From positions 11,270,735 through 11,334,734 of the forward strand of contig NC_037593.1 of the NCBI RefSeq assembly GCF_003073045.1: DNA of 64,000 nt. The letters are read 5' to 3'. Positions 12,312 to 24,330 of the stretch are shown in pieces; the stretch's first letter is position 1; each line of letters begins with the position of its first letter. Below the pieces are notes generated by a model, which saw only the letters and a program-made list of their open reading frames with translations, had not been told where the DNA came from and ran no database searches. This stretch comes from Pomacea canaliculata. Taxonomy: Eukaryota; Mollusca; Gastropoda; Architaenioglossa; Ampullariidae. The translations under genes were made by a program, and so were the position numbers.

Positions 12312-13293
12312 ATGGAACATCAGAGAACGGCGATGGGTCCTCTCACAGCGTTCATGGCGTGGACGGTGTCATCCTACGCGTGTCATCAGCTGGCCAAGGT
12401 TTTCCTGACTAACGTCAGCATTGTGTTTCCCCACGTGACCCCAGTTACCATGGCTGCCGCACTGACGGTGGTGCAGATGTTCTTCTGCTGGATGCTGACG
12501 GCGGCGTCGTGGAAGACACGTTTGGCCGACGTCGCTGAAAACAAAGAAAGCATCAACGAGAAAAACAATAATTTTCTTAACAACTATATCGTTGCCCTGG
12601 TAATGCACGTGCTGTCGACGTTTCTGACCAACTGGAGCTTAGCACGAACGGAGGCGGCCTCCACGTTGGCCATCAAACTGATGGAGCCGCTGGTGTCCGC
12701 GTTGGCGCAGCGGGTGTGGCACGGAGAGCCTCTCAGCTACAGCGTGTGGGTCAGTCTACCCTTGGTCATCGGCGGCGCCGTCGTCTTCGTGTCTGACGAT
12801 CCCTTGAGTGTACAGCACGCGCTGAGCGCTGGTGTGGTGCTGGCCATGGGCTCCAACGTGCTGCTGGCCGTCAGAAACCTGGCCATCAAGGGACTGCACT
12901 CTGGACAACTAAACCTTGGCCCTCGCCGTTTCAGCTGGTGTGTTGGTGGTGTCCTAGTGGGAATGTCAGTAGTAGTGCTGACTGCTGTCTGGTGGCTTGA
13001 GATCGTGGACATTATGTCACGGAGGTCAACTCTGGCTGTGACGTCACTGCTGCTGTCGGGGGTGTTTCACGTCACGTACTCGCTGATCAGCACGAGCGTC
13101 ATCCTGCGTGCGTTGGACGTGGTCAGTCACGCTATGGCCAACGTCATCAAGCGCGTGCTGGTGGTGGCGCTGCTGTACGTCAGCGGGTCACGTAGTGCAT
13201 CTTTCGTCAACGTTGCGGGTCTGATGGTGACTATTGTCGGACTAGCATTGTATGTCAGAGGGAAAACTCACGGCAAGACAATCACGTGCAATG
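12312..13293 (+). CDS. Gene 2, exon 1: TPT/DMT-type transporter half (candidate PEP translocator)
   Basis: Drug/metabolite transporter superfamily, triose-phosphate/PEP translocator branch. I count ten hydrophobic segments over 327 codons. Two TPT substrate-site features are recognisable: RNLAIKG (Lys193) and NVIKRV (Lys280-Arg281). They correspond to the phosphate-binding lysines and arginine known from the algal TPT structure, so a phosphorylated C3 substrate such as PEP is plausible. The first ATG (12312) is preceded by an in-frame TAA within the same exon; an alternative ATG at 12333 matches the start used by genes 3-5. The exon begins after AG at 12279-12280. It ends in phase 1 at AATG|GTAAGC (13293/13294), a near-consensus donor. 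If unspliced, the frame runs only 17 codons further, to 13346. The C-terminal half is almost identical to gene 4. Confidence 0.85.
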
Positions 13294-13839
13294 GTAAGCT
13301 AACCGTACTCTTCTTTGATGGTATGGGTCAATGTCTTATCATTTAAGCAGACACGTACAAGCGCAGAGAGAGAGAGAGAAAAAAAAATCAACATATTGAT
13401 TGAACACAAAACAGCATAAATCCCTGCAATAGAACGTGCATCATCAGCTTTATGAAGTGTATAATGAATTAAATAGTCAACTATGAGATAAATTTAGATA
13501 CATCATAGGTGTAATTTGCTACATTATTAACTGTAGAATTCCTAGTATTTGCTACCAGAACGGATAAACGAAAAATAGATGGATATTGGTAATACATGTT
13601 ATGAATATATTTCTTTATCAATACACTATATCTTAGACATAAGAAAATAACATGCTATTCCGATTCTGATAGACAGAAAGAGAGAAAGACTGAATATAGC
13701 ACAAACTTTAAAGTTTGTATTTGATAGTTTTTCAGATAAACACACAGTGCGGATTATTTTATATATGTATTTGTCTTCAGTGAGATGATTTCTGAAGCAA
13801 GGAGAGCAGCACAGGGTGAATAACGTAATAACCGCCAAA

Positions 13840-14263
13840 CATACAAATTGTCGTAGTCTTATCACATTTCACTATCTATCTATTCCTCTTCGTGCATCAG
13901 GTTGCACATAAGGTCTCAACCAGAGTTCGCCACCGATGTCGATCGGCTGAAACCCGCTCTAGGTGACCCCATGTCCAGCCCTTTCCCTTCATCTCCCTTT
14001 CCACTGTTCTTCTCCAAGTTTCCTTTGGGCGGCCTCGTTTTCTTCGGCCGTCTGGAGTCCATCGCAGGGCGACTGTGGAAAGGTCTGCTGTCTGCTGGCG
14101 GAGCACATGTCCAATCCATCGCCAACGCCTTCGTTGAACCTGCGTGTTGATGGACTCGGTTTCAGTTCTTCGGTGGAGTTCTTCGTTGGTGATGGTATTT
14201 GGCCAAAAGATATTAAGTATGCGCCTGAGGCATACAAATTGTCGTAGTCTTATCACATTTCAC
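13840..14263 (-). mobile_element. 5'-truncated LINE (RTE-like) with 33-base target-site duplications
   Basis: An insert of about 358 bases (13873-14230) is flanked by perfect 33-base direct repeats at 13840-13872 and 14231-14263. The minus-strand frame encodes the C-terminal end of a non-LTR reverse-transcriptase protein. Family landmarks are RRRWRWIGHVLR, RKRGRPKETWRRTVE and DRHRWRTLVETLCA, ending in TGA at 13897-13899. A short ATAG-type tail (about 13873-13886) separates the stop from the lower repeat, as expected for an RTE-like element inserted by target-primed reverse transcription. The intact duplications and undamaged short frame suggest a fairly recent, dead-on-arrival insertion. Confidence 0.85.
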
Positions 14264-14283
14264 ACCTGGCGTATAAATTGTTC

Positions 14284-14331
14284 CGCTCTCTCTCTCTCTC
14301 TCTCTGTATCTCTCTCTCTCTCTGTATCTTT
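14284..14331. repeat. CT microsatellite
   Basis: Runs of (CT)n interrupted by 'gtat' inside the gene 2 intron. Simple sequence only. Confidence 0.9.
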
Positions 14332-15521
14332 GACTTTGATCTTTCTCTTTTTGTGATACAATTTTTCTTAATTCTTTACCATGTAAGGTTATCTCATTTC
14401 CAACCATTATGTTCGAACATAACACACTAGATAATGCAACAACATGGCAGATACAAACCCAACCACTATAATAGTTGAGGCATAAAATGTCAGCACGCCC
14501 CTTGCGGACAAGATCGTATCAGCGCGAGCTGCCACCTGGAGGGGCGCAACCGGTCCGGGCAAGGGAAGTGGGGGGAGGGGGCGGTACTCAATATGGCGCC
14601 AACAGCAACGTCACCAAAGGTAAATAGTATGGCGCCGGTAAAGATCACGAGACACATCTACACAGTTAAAATGAGTTGGAAATCAGAACACGAACATCTG
14701 TACACTTGTGTCTGTTTTGTGAATGTCAAACAGGAGAGAGTTTTGTGTGCAAATCGTTATCAATATTATAATATCTGTAGTGTACTTCACTGTATTTTAA
14801 CTTTACGTTTAGAAAACTTTGAAAATTTCAGGTTTTTTGTCTGCATAAAGCCAGTTCAACACTCTACACATGTTCTAAAGTCATATTTTTATCACATAAT
14901 TATACATTTTTTTTATTATCTCCGATTGCTTCAAAATAGGCGAACAGTATACGCAGTAACTGTTATCTAGTTTGTTATCCCTCGCAATCGAAATTATCCA
15001 CATTATCTCAAAATTATAATATCTTCTGTCTCCAAAGGAGGCTGTTTCTGTGTCGTTTAAAACTTGTATTTTGTAGAGGGAGCTGTGTTTACGGCTCATG
15101 GCAAACCATGTAAAGTGTCCCTTTAGGATACGCACAGAAACGCAAGGACGTCACTTTAAATTTACAACACTTTGTTTACTGTGGCAGCATAGGCATTCTG
15201 TAATATTTCTTCATTATACCATTATTGCCAGCTGGTATGCAAATTAAGTACAAAGAATAAAGAACCACGATTAATCTCAAATACAAAAAGAATGTGCAGT
15301 ACAAAATCTGTGCTCTATTGTTTTATCATAACTTTTGTCATCATAACTTTTGTTCGTTTTCAATAAAATTACAGTCACCTTTTACTTATGAATAATGTTA
15401 TAGATTTACTTTATTAAATCGTTCTCTGTTTTTAAATATTGGTAAACGATAACTGTAAGACTTTTCCTTGTTTTAAACGATGATTTTTTCTGTTCAGTAT
15501 TTTCTAGGCTAACGTATTCAG

Positions 15522-16828
15522 GGAGAGCAAGCAGCCAGAGCAGACATCTAGTCAAAGTGCTAGCAGCATTGCTTGTCACATGTCCCATACTACTTACTGG
15601 CTGGCACCGTCCTGGTATCATCATGGAGACTGCACCGTCAGTGATGATCAACGCGTCCGACAGAGCCACATACACACTTACAACCGATATCATCGACAAC
15701 ATGGCGCCGGCAAGTCCTTACGGGCTTCGATGGCCAGGACGCCCACACAACTTCATGCTGCTGTCTCAGTGGGCCGACTTCCTGTCTTTGGACTACACCC
15801 TCCATCCCTTCGACACAGACCGCCTGGCTCCTACCCTGCACACCAACGACGAGGTGGTGTGGGAGATGCAGCGCCTGCACGTGCGGGTTCTGACGTCACT
15901 GCTAGCGGGTCGACGTCACGCCATGCTGATGGAGTTCGCCACTTACGAGAACAAAGGCGACCCCGCCATTGCGGCGGGACAGGTGGCCTTGTTGAAGCGA
16001 CTCAAAGTGACTATAGTGTTCAGCTGTTCTACTGGACGCTGTAACGATGACAACCTAAAAAAGGCAAGGGAGATAAGTAACGGTTACAACTCAACATCGC
16101 TTATTATTCTTTTGCAAGGTGGCGGTAACCTCCTGGGTTACCCTGGCTTTGACACTGCTAGGAAAAGAATATTGAATCTTTTTCCAGATTTTCCGACTGT
16201 TTTGTTTTCTCAAAGCATCTGGCTTAAAAATAAAAATCGAGCTCATCTGAATGAGAGCCTTGAGATTTACTCCCACAGGGAGAACCTGACCATCTTCTTA
16301 CGGGACAGACAGTCGCTGGCTCTGGCGCAGGAATATTTTCCAGGGACGAAACTCATGCTGATGCCCGACATGGCGTTTGGCCTGGGGCGTGTCCCGCGCA
16401 CTATGCCACCCACCCTCGACATCGTGTGGCTGAAGAGAAGTGATCGCGAGTCTTCCGGATATAAAGTACCCGAGATACCTACTAACCTCAGTGTTTCCAT
16501 GAGTGACTGGTGGGATTGGAAGACAAACCCGGGTAAATCCCCCATGGAGACAGCCTTTTTGATGACCTTTAACGGGTTCTCGTACTTGCAGCGTGGGCGC
16601 GTGGTGATCACTGACCGACTACACGGCCACATCCTGTCCGTGCTGCTGGGAATCCCTCACGTGCTCATCGACAACCCTCCCTACTTCAAACTCTCCTCCT
16701 TCCGTCGCACGTGGACGGCGGGGTTATCCAACACGGTGCTGGTCACCACAGGGGAGGAGGCTCTGGAAGAGGCACAAAAACTGCTGAAGAAGTACAATAA
16801 TTATCTTCCTAATGTTGTACGTGCTTAA
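15522..16828 (+). CDS. Gene 2, exon 2: membrane-anchored pyruvyltransferase half
   Basis: Continues exon 1 in phase: the split codon is G|GG (Gly328), giving a 762-residue product. No ATG precedes the hydrophobic helix (LAALLVTCPILLTGW, about residues 340-355); the first in-frame ATG (about 15623) would remove that helix, which argues that the exon is not an independent gene. The enzyme domain runs from about residue 375 to 755. It contains ENKGDPAI (from residue 470), QGGGN (Gly527-529), LRDRQS (Arg588-Asp589), MPDMAFG (Asp610) and DRLHGH (692-697). The R-L-H triad matches the one reported in the active site of yeast Pvg1. Several N-glycosylation sequons support a lumenal side. The segment DWWDWKTNPGKSPMETAF resembles genes 6-7 rather than its neighbours. 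The acceptor TATTCAG is weak in pyrimidines. Confidence 0.85.
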
Positions 16829-17382
16829 CAGCTAGATGTAAATTCCTGGACCTATTTAAACTCACCCGCTTTAGTAAAGGTAGATTATAAAAATGATTTA
16901 GAAGGAAGCCTAACTGGAGATTACTCACTAATATATTGTTCTATTGCGATGCAAATTGGGAATATTTAATTGTAAAGATTTGGTGAATCGTTTAGTTCCA
17001 AGCAGTCACCTGCTGTATACGAGTCCAAGTCCGCAACTAGAAGGTCCTTCAAAGGTGGAGACCCAACCTAGATAGTCGGATCGAAGGAGATTCCATCCCA
17101 TGCCCACATGACCATAACAGGGCGGTAATGTGATATTTCATGCACGCCTTACCATGGAATAATTAGAGGAGAAGAAAAATACAACTTCAACTTCGACCTA
17201 TTGCCTAGGAAAGTCTATTTTACCAATAAAGAGGCAACGATGCTTTTAGAAGAGTTTTACATGGGTATGTATATCATGAGTGTAGAAAAGTATATATGTA
17301 TATGGTATTTATAGAAAATGATAGTACACAATGTGAGGTAATATCTACATTATACTATTCTACTAAAATGTACATGGTCTAT

Positions 17383-18600
17383 TGTCACGAAAGAGTGGGG
17401 ATAGAGCTGTAGTGTGGGTTGGCCCGTCTGTTCTGTTCACAAGACAAGCAGTCACGTAAGCAAACGGACGGGCTGAAGGTGAACTCATACCACTTGAGAC
17501 TCGCGACGCCTACATCACCTGGAAATAAAAGGTCGTTCACGTAATGGCAGTCACGTAAGGCAGGGTCAGGTGTAGCCGCGAGGGCGCTATCGTCATAACA
17601 GACAAGCCTTAGAGCGAAACACGTGTTTGATTACGTTATAGAATGGGGAACGTTGACACAACGTAAGTAAGAAGCCAGACAACTAGGCAACTAGCTTACG
17701 TAGAGCATCGCTGGAAGGCTGGGAACTACGTCGTACACTAGCTAGGGTGTGTGATTGGTTGTTGTGGTATGTCATGTGGTGTGACTGGCCAATCGAATGC
17801 ATGGATGCCACGTGCCAGATGTTTTGATCTTGATTTTCGAGGAAAACTCGAGGCTTTTCGATGGAGACTCTGGGTGGGTAACATCGAAGTGAGTTTGCAG
17901 CTCAAGACTTCGCTACCTCGTGGTCAGACAGAAAGCTAAGTGGTATGTACAGGGCCGCCGAGAGCCAGCCCGGGCCCGGGACAGACGACCTCTCCGGGCC
18001 CCTTGTAATCGTAAATTATTTCCCCAGTATATAATGTATGTTTACAATTCGAATCTCAATAAGAAGAAAAAAAAATCCGCTGACCAAGGCCGGGCCCCCT
18101 TGACAGCCGCGGGCCCGGGTACACCAGACCCCCCTGTCCCCCCCTCTCGTCAGGCCTGGGTATGTATATGTGTAGGTGTATCGTAGGGAACGAGTGATTG
18201 TGCAGTGTTGTGAGTGTGGTAGTTAAGAATAGATTGACTCACTAGATATCTGGATTAGGGTTAAGGAGTAAGAGTTAACGGGACAACCTAGATAACTAGC
18301 CAAGATAGGGAACGAGATCATTGGCAAACTTGCCTGTTCTTTGTATTTCCCTTATCACTTTGTAATTTGTATAATCCTCTCGACAGTTAATAACTTTCCT
18401 TTAATTAATATACGAAATTGCCTTGAGTTGTTTATTGGGGTGATGCATGCTTGGGGCTCGATGAGTTAGTTGGAAGTGTAAATAAGCAATTTAGTGTTTG
18501 TTCACGCGGTGATTTGGTGGAGGTATCGAGAGTGTGATAGGCCGGAGCGAAATCGTAACCTCTACCATTTCCACGTGCTTCCACTCCAGAGTTCACGATA
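17383..18600. mobile_element. Possible old LTR-type (solo LTR-like) insertion, uncertain
   Basis: A distinct 1.2-kb block opens with TGTCACGA, a common start for Ty3/gypsy-type LTRs. It is flanked on both sides by the pentamer tctat (17378-17382 and 18601-18605). I see no protein domain and no partner repeat, and the right end is not a typical LTR terminus. Treat it as a broken fossil of uncertain class. A hAT-type miniature element is inserted in it (17950-18158), so it is older than that insertion. Confidence 0.25.
17950..18158. mobile_element. hAT-type miniature element with 8-base target-site duplication
   Basis: A 209-base, GC-rich, non-coding insert. The 5' end CAGGGCCGCCGAGAG and the complement of the 3' end, CAGGCCTGACGAGAG, form an imperfect 15-base terminal inverted repeat (12 of 15 matching). 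The octamer ggtatgta directly precedes (17942-17949) and follows (18159-18166) it. CAGGG-type ends and an 8-base duplication are hallmarks of hAT transposons. It has no transposase and is therefore non-autonomous. Confidence 0.8.
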
Positions 18601-20156
18601 TCTATTATAATGTCAATGAACTGTAAATAAATTATTTAAAAAAATTGAATTACTTTTGGGGAACTGGATTCGAAATGTTTGGGATTTTATGTACATTGGT
18701 AGAAAACTGAGGCGATGTTATGGTTGTAGATGTAGCCTACACATTATGCGGGTAATCTGTCACTCCATTTGTTTGCTGGAAAGCTTGTTACACATTTCAA
18801 ATAGTCTGTCCATTAGCTTTGACTACTGTGCACATGAACCATTAAACAACGTTTTATGTCTAAACTGCAAACGTCCATGCTTGTCATATATTTTGTTATC
18901 TTGGCATTTGTAGGTGTGGAAAAAGTTTGAGCAAGATCTCTTGATTTATGATCCTACCACTCGAAAAAATGTGTTTCTACATTGAATTAAAACCAATATT
19001 ACAGAAATAAATTACTCAGCAAGGATCTTACAACTACTATTACTACACGCACGCTCGCACATGAATGATGGACAGCTTTACTTTGACACATGCCTATATA
19101 CCCCTATATTTCAGTCGTGGGCCGCAGTCTGCAGACACTTTTAAGATGAGTAAAGAAGTGACAAACATCAGACTGTAACCTCGCCAGGTCTTGCCTTTGG
19201 TTATGCTGATATTTTTGAGGTGCATAACTGTCAACAGCACGGTCATGCGCATGTAATCTAACGATTTTGAATTATAACCGACTTTCTCACTCCCAACCCT
19301 CTACCTCCCACGCAAAATCTGGCGATTTCCACAGAAGGTCTGATCGCGATCAGCAGTAGCTAGGAGTGTGCAACGATCTCTTGATAACAGTTTGTTCACG
19401 CATGGCTGCAGCTGGACAAATCATGGTCGTGAAAATGTCGAGAAACTGTGGCTTGATATTGTTGTTCGAGCGAAAGCTGGTATGATAAGGCCGCATGAAG
19501 TTGATGCAATTAGATGAAATATTTGTTGTATACGAGACTTTCAATACAAAGATACATTCGGAAGTTATTTTTGAAGAGCATTAGTCATCGAATTTCTGTA
19601 TTTTGCTGTCTCTGGCATATTTTTTCAAGCTGTTTCGTCAAACCCACCAAGTCAACATCAGCATACAAAAGAATTCCATCTTATCGTTTATGCAGACACA
19701 TATACAAACACACACACACACACACACGAGGGCACGTTCTTGTGTAAATGTTGCTTGTGAAAGCTGTAGCATACCAGCTGCTACCTCTAATGTGACGTAC
19801 TTCACATTTATTCTCACTGTGATGTCACTGTCAAGGTGAATGCGATTGATAGCTTACACATATGCCATAACTTCACTTTATACATAATTCTCCCATTTGG
19901 TTTTTTTTTTTTTTACTTTTGAAGGCCACGCCAAAACACACACACAGTCACGGTTTTACCTTCGCCTAAACAACCAGCCATGTTTTCTGATTCTGACTTC
20001 TTGTGACTGTCTTCTCCTCATCGTCTGTTTTTTTTTTTTTTTTTTATCTCTCTCTCCTTAGAAGTTATGTTTATAACATCACGACAGAAGAGACAGAACC
20101 TCACCATCCAATTTCCTTAAATCCCCAACAAGTATCTGTATCATAGTCGTAAAATT

Positions 20157-20705
20157 CTAGGTGTTACTATTGATCACAATTTGTCTTGGTTCCAAGGAAT
20201 TTATGGGAGCTAATAAAAAATAAATAATTACATAAATAAAAATTGTTTCTAGGTACGTATCCACTTAAACCGCTTTGGTTGGCTTTTTTTTTCGATGAAA
20301 GATGCGGAACTTTTCTAACCTTTCCCCGTGAGAATATCCTAGTTTGTGTTTTATCAATATTTAGTTGAAGACCATATTTTTGCAATAAACATCTAAAACA
20401 TCGAGTGATTTTTGCATATCAGTTGCAGTTTCAGCAAATATGACAGTATCGTTAGCATACAAAAGCAGAAATAAATACAGATAGCATCCAACATTGAAAA
20501 ATCATATTAATTTGCTAGGGTTTGAGACAACATCAACACATTGAGAAAGTTTTTAAGTCATTTAAAAACAGTTAAAACGTACAGGCGACAAAGTCTCCCT
20601 GCCTCACTCCAACATTACAGGTGAAGAAGGAGGATAGTCCATGCTGTGTTTTAACAAAGAACTTCTGACATTGTCATGATTTGTTTCTACAAATATCTGC
20701 AAGTA
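20157..20705 (-). mobile_element. CR1/Jockey-like LINE reverse-transcriptase relic
   Basis: Minus-strand translation gives, in order and with breaks, NVGVRQGD, LLLYANDTVIFAE (an FADD/YADD-type catalytic box with Ala-Asn-Asp in place of the usual Ala-Asp-Asp) and YGLQLNIDKTQ. These are reverse-transcriptase palm landmarks. Stops and frame changes interrupt the stretch and no ends are recognised, so it is an old fragment. Confidence 0.6.
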
Positions 20706-22422
20706 TGTTTATACCCACAGGTACCTGCCAACATACTTGACATTAGTTGAATAATAGTAAATTAATTTTTTTTCCTTAGCGTTCTTACAATCACGATTGA
20801 GCAGTACTCACCTTCATTGAAGACAACACAAGAAGTTCTGAAATAATCTCTCAGCATTGAGTCTGATATAAGTGATCATAAATAAAAACCTGCAATAAAC
20901 ATCACAACTGAGTCTGAAATAAATAAAAGGTTGGACTTGCCAGAGTGTGAAAGGAGAACTCCGTTTTTTCGAGCAGGAAAGCTGTGTACAGCGATGTGCG
21001 CCATAACGACCTCCTCTACGATGGACCGTTGATAACGAAGCTTGAAAAATTTATATCGCCTAATGACGTCATACTTACCCTGACCACGTGGCACAAACAG
21101 GTGTTCGGTAATGATATTCAACAATGATAGTAATAATAACAGAGATGAGCAGTGCATTTCTCACACGATATTACTTATTATTTTCTGTGCGTTGGTAGAT
21201 TATAAAATCTTGTGATTTGGTTCTGCGCGTTGTGATGAAGCAGTTTATAATGTTAAAAGTGTGGGAGTGCAATAATGAATGCTTTAACTGTGATAGTTTC
21301 ACCAGTACAATAGTCGATAAAAAATATATTGACATCCGATAATAAAGGTTTTGAGAGACGATTAGAATAGTCGGAGGATGCATGTGTTCCAATTAAATGA
21401 AAGAAATTAATTTTTTTTCAATCTCAGGCGTCGTCTGCATTGATAATAGTTACAAGTTTAAATCTCATTGTTCTTGTGCTTCTCGCCCTCACACACACAC
21501 ACACACAAACACAAATACACACACAAACACAGAAAACAGTTGTTTTAGTGATAAAAATCCGGCAATCATGTTGCACGCTGTTCACCGAGCTTGAACAACC
21601 GTCAAACTAATTTGAAAGACATGTTTGCATCGAACTTCGTATAACGAGCTATATATTCGTATAACGAGTATACCAAGTAGACTGAATGTTTGGTATCGAT
21701 GTATGGGACAATTTAACGGACACTTGCCACAGCTTGTGGAGACAAGGGAGTTGGGGAAGATTTGTTAGCCGCTACAAAATGTTGGAGGGAATCGAAACTT
21801 CATTAACTTGAAGACGACGCCGACTTTGTACAAATGCTTTCTCAACATTTAGTGTGTGTTCGTGAAGTATGCACGCAAACTAAACACTGAATGTTGGCTG
21901 AATGGAGAAATTTGGGATTTTCTTATCGCAACTACTCTCACCGAGGTGGGTCATACAAGGACCACAAAGGTAAACACTTGATACGTGTACTGTAATTTAA
22001 ATTTTCTTAAAGTGTTGTTATTAATTAAGGTCCAAGTTGTCGATATAGTATACGAGTAATCCTGTAGTACGCGAAGCAAAATTTAAAGAGGAAAAGATCA
22101 TCATTCATTTTTTTTTTTGGGGTAAAAGAATAGTTTCGGTAGAAATGAAGTAGTTCGTTTAGTTTTTGTGTGTTGGGTCGAGTTCGCAGTCTCAACAGCT
22201 GGATTCTAACTTCTGGCAGTAAACTAAGCTAATAATAGTTGTTGAGCATTTTAATTGACTGCTAAGTGTTGGCATAAACTGAAAAGGGTCCGCTTTTGGA
22301 AAAAAATGTTTTAATAAATGGGTTTTTAAATCAATTAAAATGATCTTCCTTTAAAAAATTATACACGGCAGTACTACTACGTTGACCCTCATTAGGAACT
22401 GAGAAAAAGGTTATTAAAAATT

Positions 22423-22915
22423 TGAACTGTTGGTCTCACTAACGAAGTGACATTTTTATATTCATTTAAGGAATCGGTTGTTTAGTTTTGGGATTGCTAT
22501 AATCAAACAAAATCTTTTTGATGTCGTTAGCCAATAGAGGATGGTCGCTTATCCCAGAATTCGGACGAAACACAAATAGTGGCTTGTTATCTTCAAAGGG
22601 TTTTAACAATGTCATAGTATAACTTGTTGATGCTGTCCACACAATTGCCATTTTGACATTGGCATTAATTTTATTCATTAACCCCTTGAGGACCAGTGAA
22701 AGTCAAGAATGAAGCTTTAGGGATGATGGTGCACTGGACTAGCGGATGAAGTTGTTCTGTCTGCCTTAAGACATGTGGACACAGGAAGATTACATGATCC
22801 CCTGCGCCACCTGGCACACCTAAATTTACTTTGTACTCTTGTGATTTTTTTTTTGTTTTTGGTGTCTATTAGCGGAAGATCGACTTATCGACTTTGTTTT
22901 TAAGGGAGATCTCAG
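22423..22915. repeat. Repeat X, copy 1 (paired with 28965-29453)
   Basis: About 490 bases nearly identical to 28965-29453. On the minus strand this copy has a 70-codon open frame (22678-22466) containing FEDNKPLFVFRPNSGISDHP, which I do not recognise. The second copy has extra bases that disrupt that frame, so coding status is doubtful. Copy 2 directly abuts a relic of the gene-family 5' flank, whereas here that flank lies 2.3 kb to the right. This fits duplication of a longer segment followed by an internal deletion in copy 2. Confidence 0.7.
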
Positions 22916-23534
22916 AACATGATATATGTTAGTGATGGTTCAGGTTCCAACGAGTGAACTTCAAGGCCATAATTCACCACGTGGCCTTATCTACTTGCGG
23001 TGAAGGCAGGGGTGGGCCATGAGATGATCACTAACTCGCATTTTCTTTGCCCCTTCCCTCTATTCCCCTCTTCACCAATCCTGCAACACGTGCAAATGCA
23101 GTGAATATGTCAAAATCTTAGCCCTAGAACTACACCTACCGTAAACGGGTGTAAAATCGCTGCCTGTTAACAGTTTTTGTCACATCCTGAAATCGGAGTT
23201 GGTGCAGTTGACGGAGGCATCTCTGCATTGTGGATAGTGACTGAAAATCTTCCCCTTCCCACCCAGTTGCGGTTCTGTGAAAATTAATATCTGGATTATC
23301 CCGGGAGGTAAAGGCTGAGGAAGAAGAAATCTGCCTTCCACATACTGTGCCCTAGACCCAGTATACCACTTACGTTAAAGAACAACGTGATGCAATACTT
23401 TATGAGGTAAATCTCTGTACCCCAGATGGACAACTACCCTGCCGTGGTCGGGAGAGATGAACCTTAGAACTATGCCGATCAGACTGAGCGGTCCACCGGT
23501 CCTAATAATAATATAAGCGGATAAGTAAGTAAAA

Positions 23535-24330
23535 GGAGCACTCAAGATTTATCAACACTAGAGATGAGAGCAAACCATCTATTAACAAAATATGGCAAAG
23601 ACCCAGGGCATGATGAGCTTTGCTCTGAAATATTTAGGCCGGTGGTAGAAGAACTTTCATGCAGATTTTCCAGAAAATATGGGATACCCCATACACCATA
23701 ACAAACAGCAGAGTACAGGAGAAGTTATAATTTTCAAACGGCCAAAGAAAGCTGACTTAAGGTCTGCAGTAACTGGCGAAGCTTCCCCCTGTCATCACAA
23801 TCAAAATCTTTAGCCGAATTATTTTGAAGTCTCACCACTGCTCTTGGCAATAGCATCAGACAAAAATAAGGAGCCTTTAGAAAATGAATTTCATACAGTG
23901 AATAAATCTTCACCTAAGGCAGATTATACAAACAAGCACAAAATGGGACAGCATTCTCTATACCGTATTCACAGACCTTGAGAAAGCATTTGATAGAATA
24001 CTACGGGAGTATTCATGGAAAAACATGCGTCGATACGTAATACCACAAACAATAGTAAATCTGATAAAAGCAGTACATTCATCTTTTAATTTTCAGTGGT
24101 TTGTAGCAAAAGTAAGCAAACATAACTTCAACACCCAGTCAACACACGGATGCTCAGGAAAAAAGAATCAACAATCTGACCAAAACTACGTCAAATATAA
24201 TATAAGAAGTAAACACAAACAAAGCGAAAAAAATCAAAGAGAGAACCCATCTCAATTGATAAAAAAGTTGTTTAAAAATATCCAAAACTTTACGCATCTT
24301 GGTAGTCTAGTAACAACAGATATATTTTTT
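23535..24330 (+). mobile_element. RTE-like LINE reverse-transcriptase relic
   Basis: Plus-strand frames carry recognisable but broken reverse-transcriptase segments in the expected order. They are GPGHDELCSEIFRPVVEEL, a KKADLRS-like block, a NSIRQ / FRK region, FTDLEKAFDR-like residues, IPQTIVNLIKAVHS and, near the end, the C-terminal IQNFTHLGSLVTTD typical of this LINE group. Multiple stops and frame changes are visible. It may belong to the same broad family as the fragment in the gene 2 intron, but represents an earlier portion of the protein and is much more decayed. Confidence 0.7.

Larger units (their letters stand above)
13294..15521 (+). other. Gene 2 intron (2.2 kb)
   Basis: Phase-1 intron bounded by GTAAGC and TATTCAG. 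It holds a 5'-truncated LINE with target-site duplications (13840-14263), a CT microsatellite (about 14284-14331) and unassigned sequence. The last ~590 bases match the intron remnant of gene 1 (1-471). It is far longer than the introns of genes 3-5 (245-344 bases), partly because of the LINE. Confidence 0.75.

Noticed and set aside
12737-13012. Long antisense frames inside the transporter and pyruvyltransferase exons
   Set aside because: They recur at the same place in every paralogue because the coding strand is conserved and GC-rich; they are shadows.
12312-16828. Bacterial contamination or a bacterial operon (pyruvyl transferases are common in bacterial exopolysaccharide clusters)
   Set aside because: Introns, kilobase spacers with animal-type LINEs and mariner relics, and lack of ribosome-binding sites indicate a eukaryotic nuclear locus. 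An ancient bacterial origin of the enzyme domain remains possible.
18659-18913. Plus-strand frame of about 85 codons at 18656-18913
   Set aside because: No initiator context, domain or homologous copy; composition is that of the AT-rich spacer.
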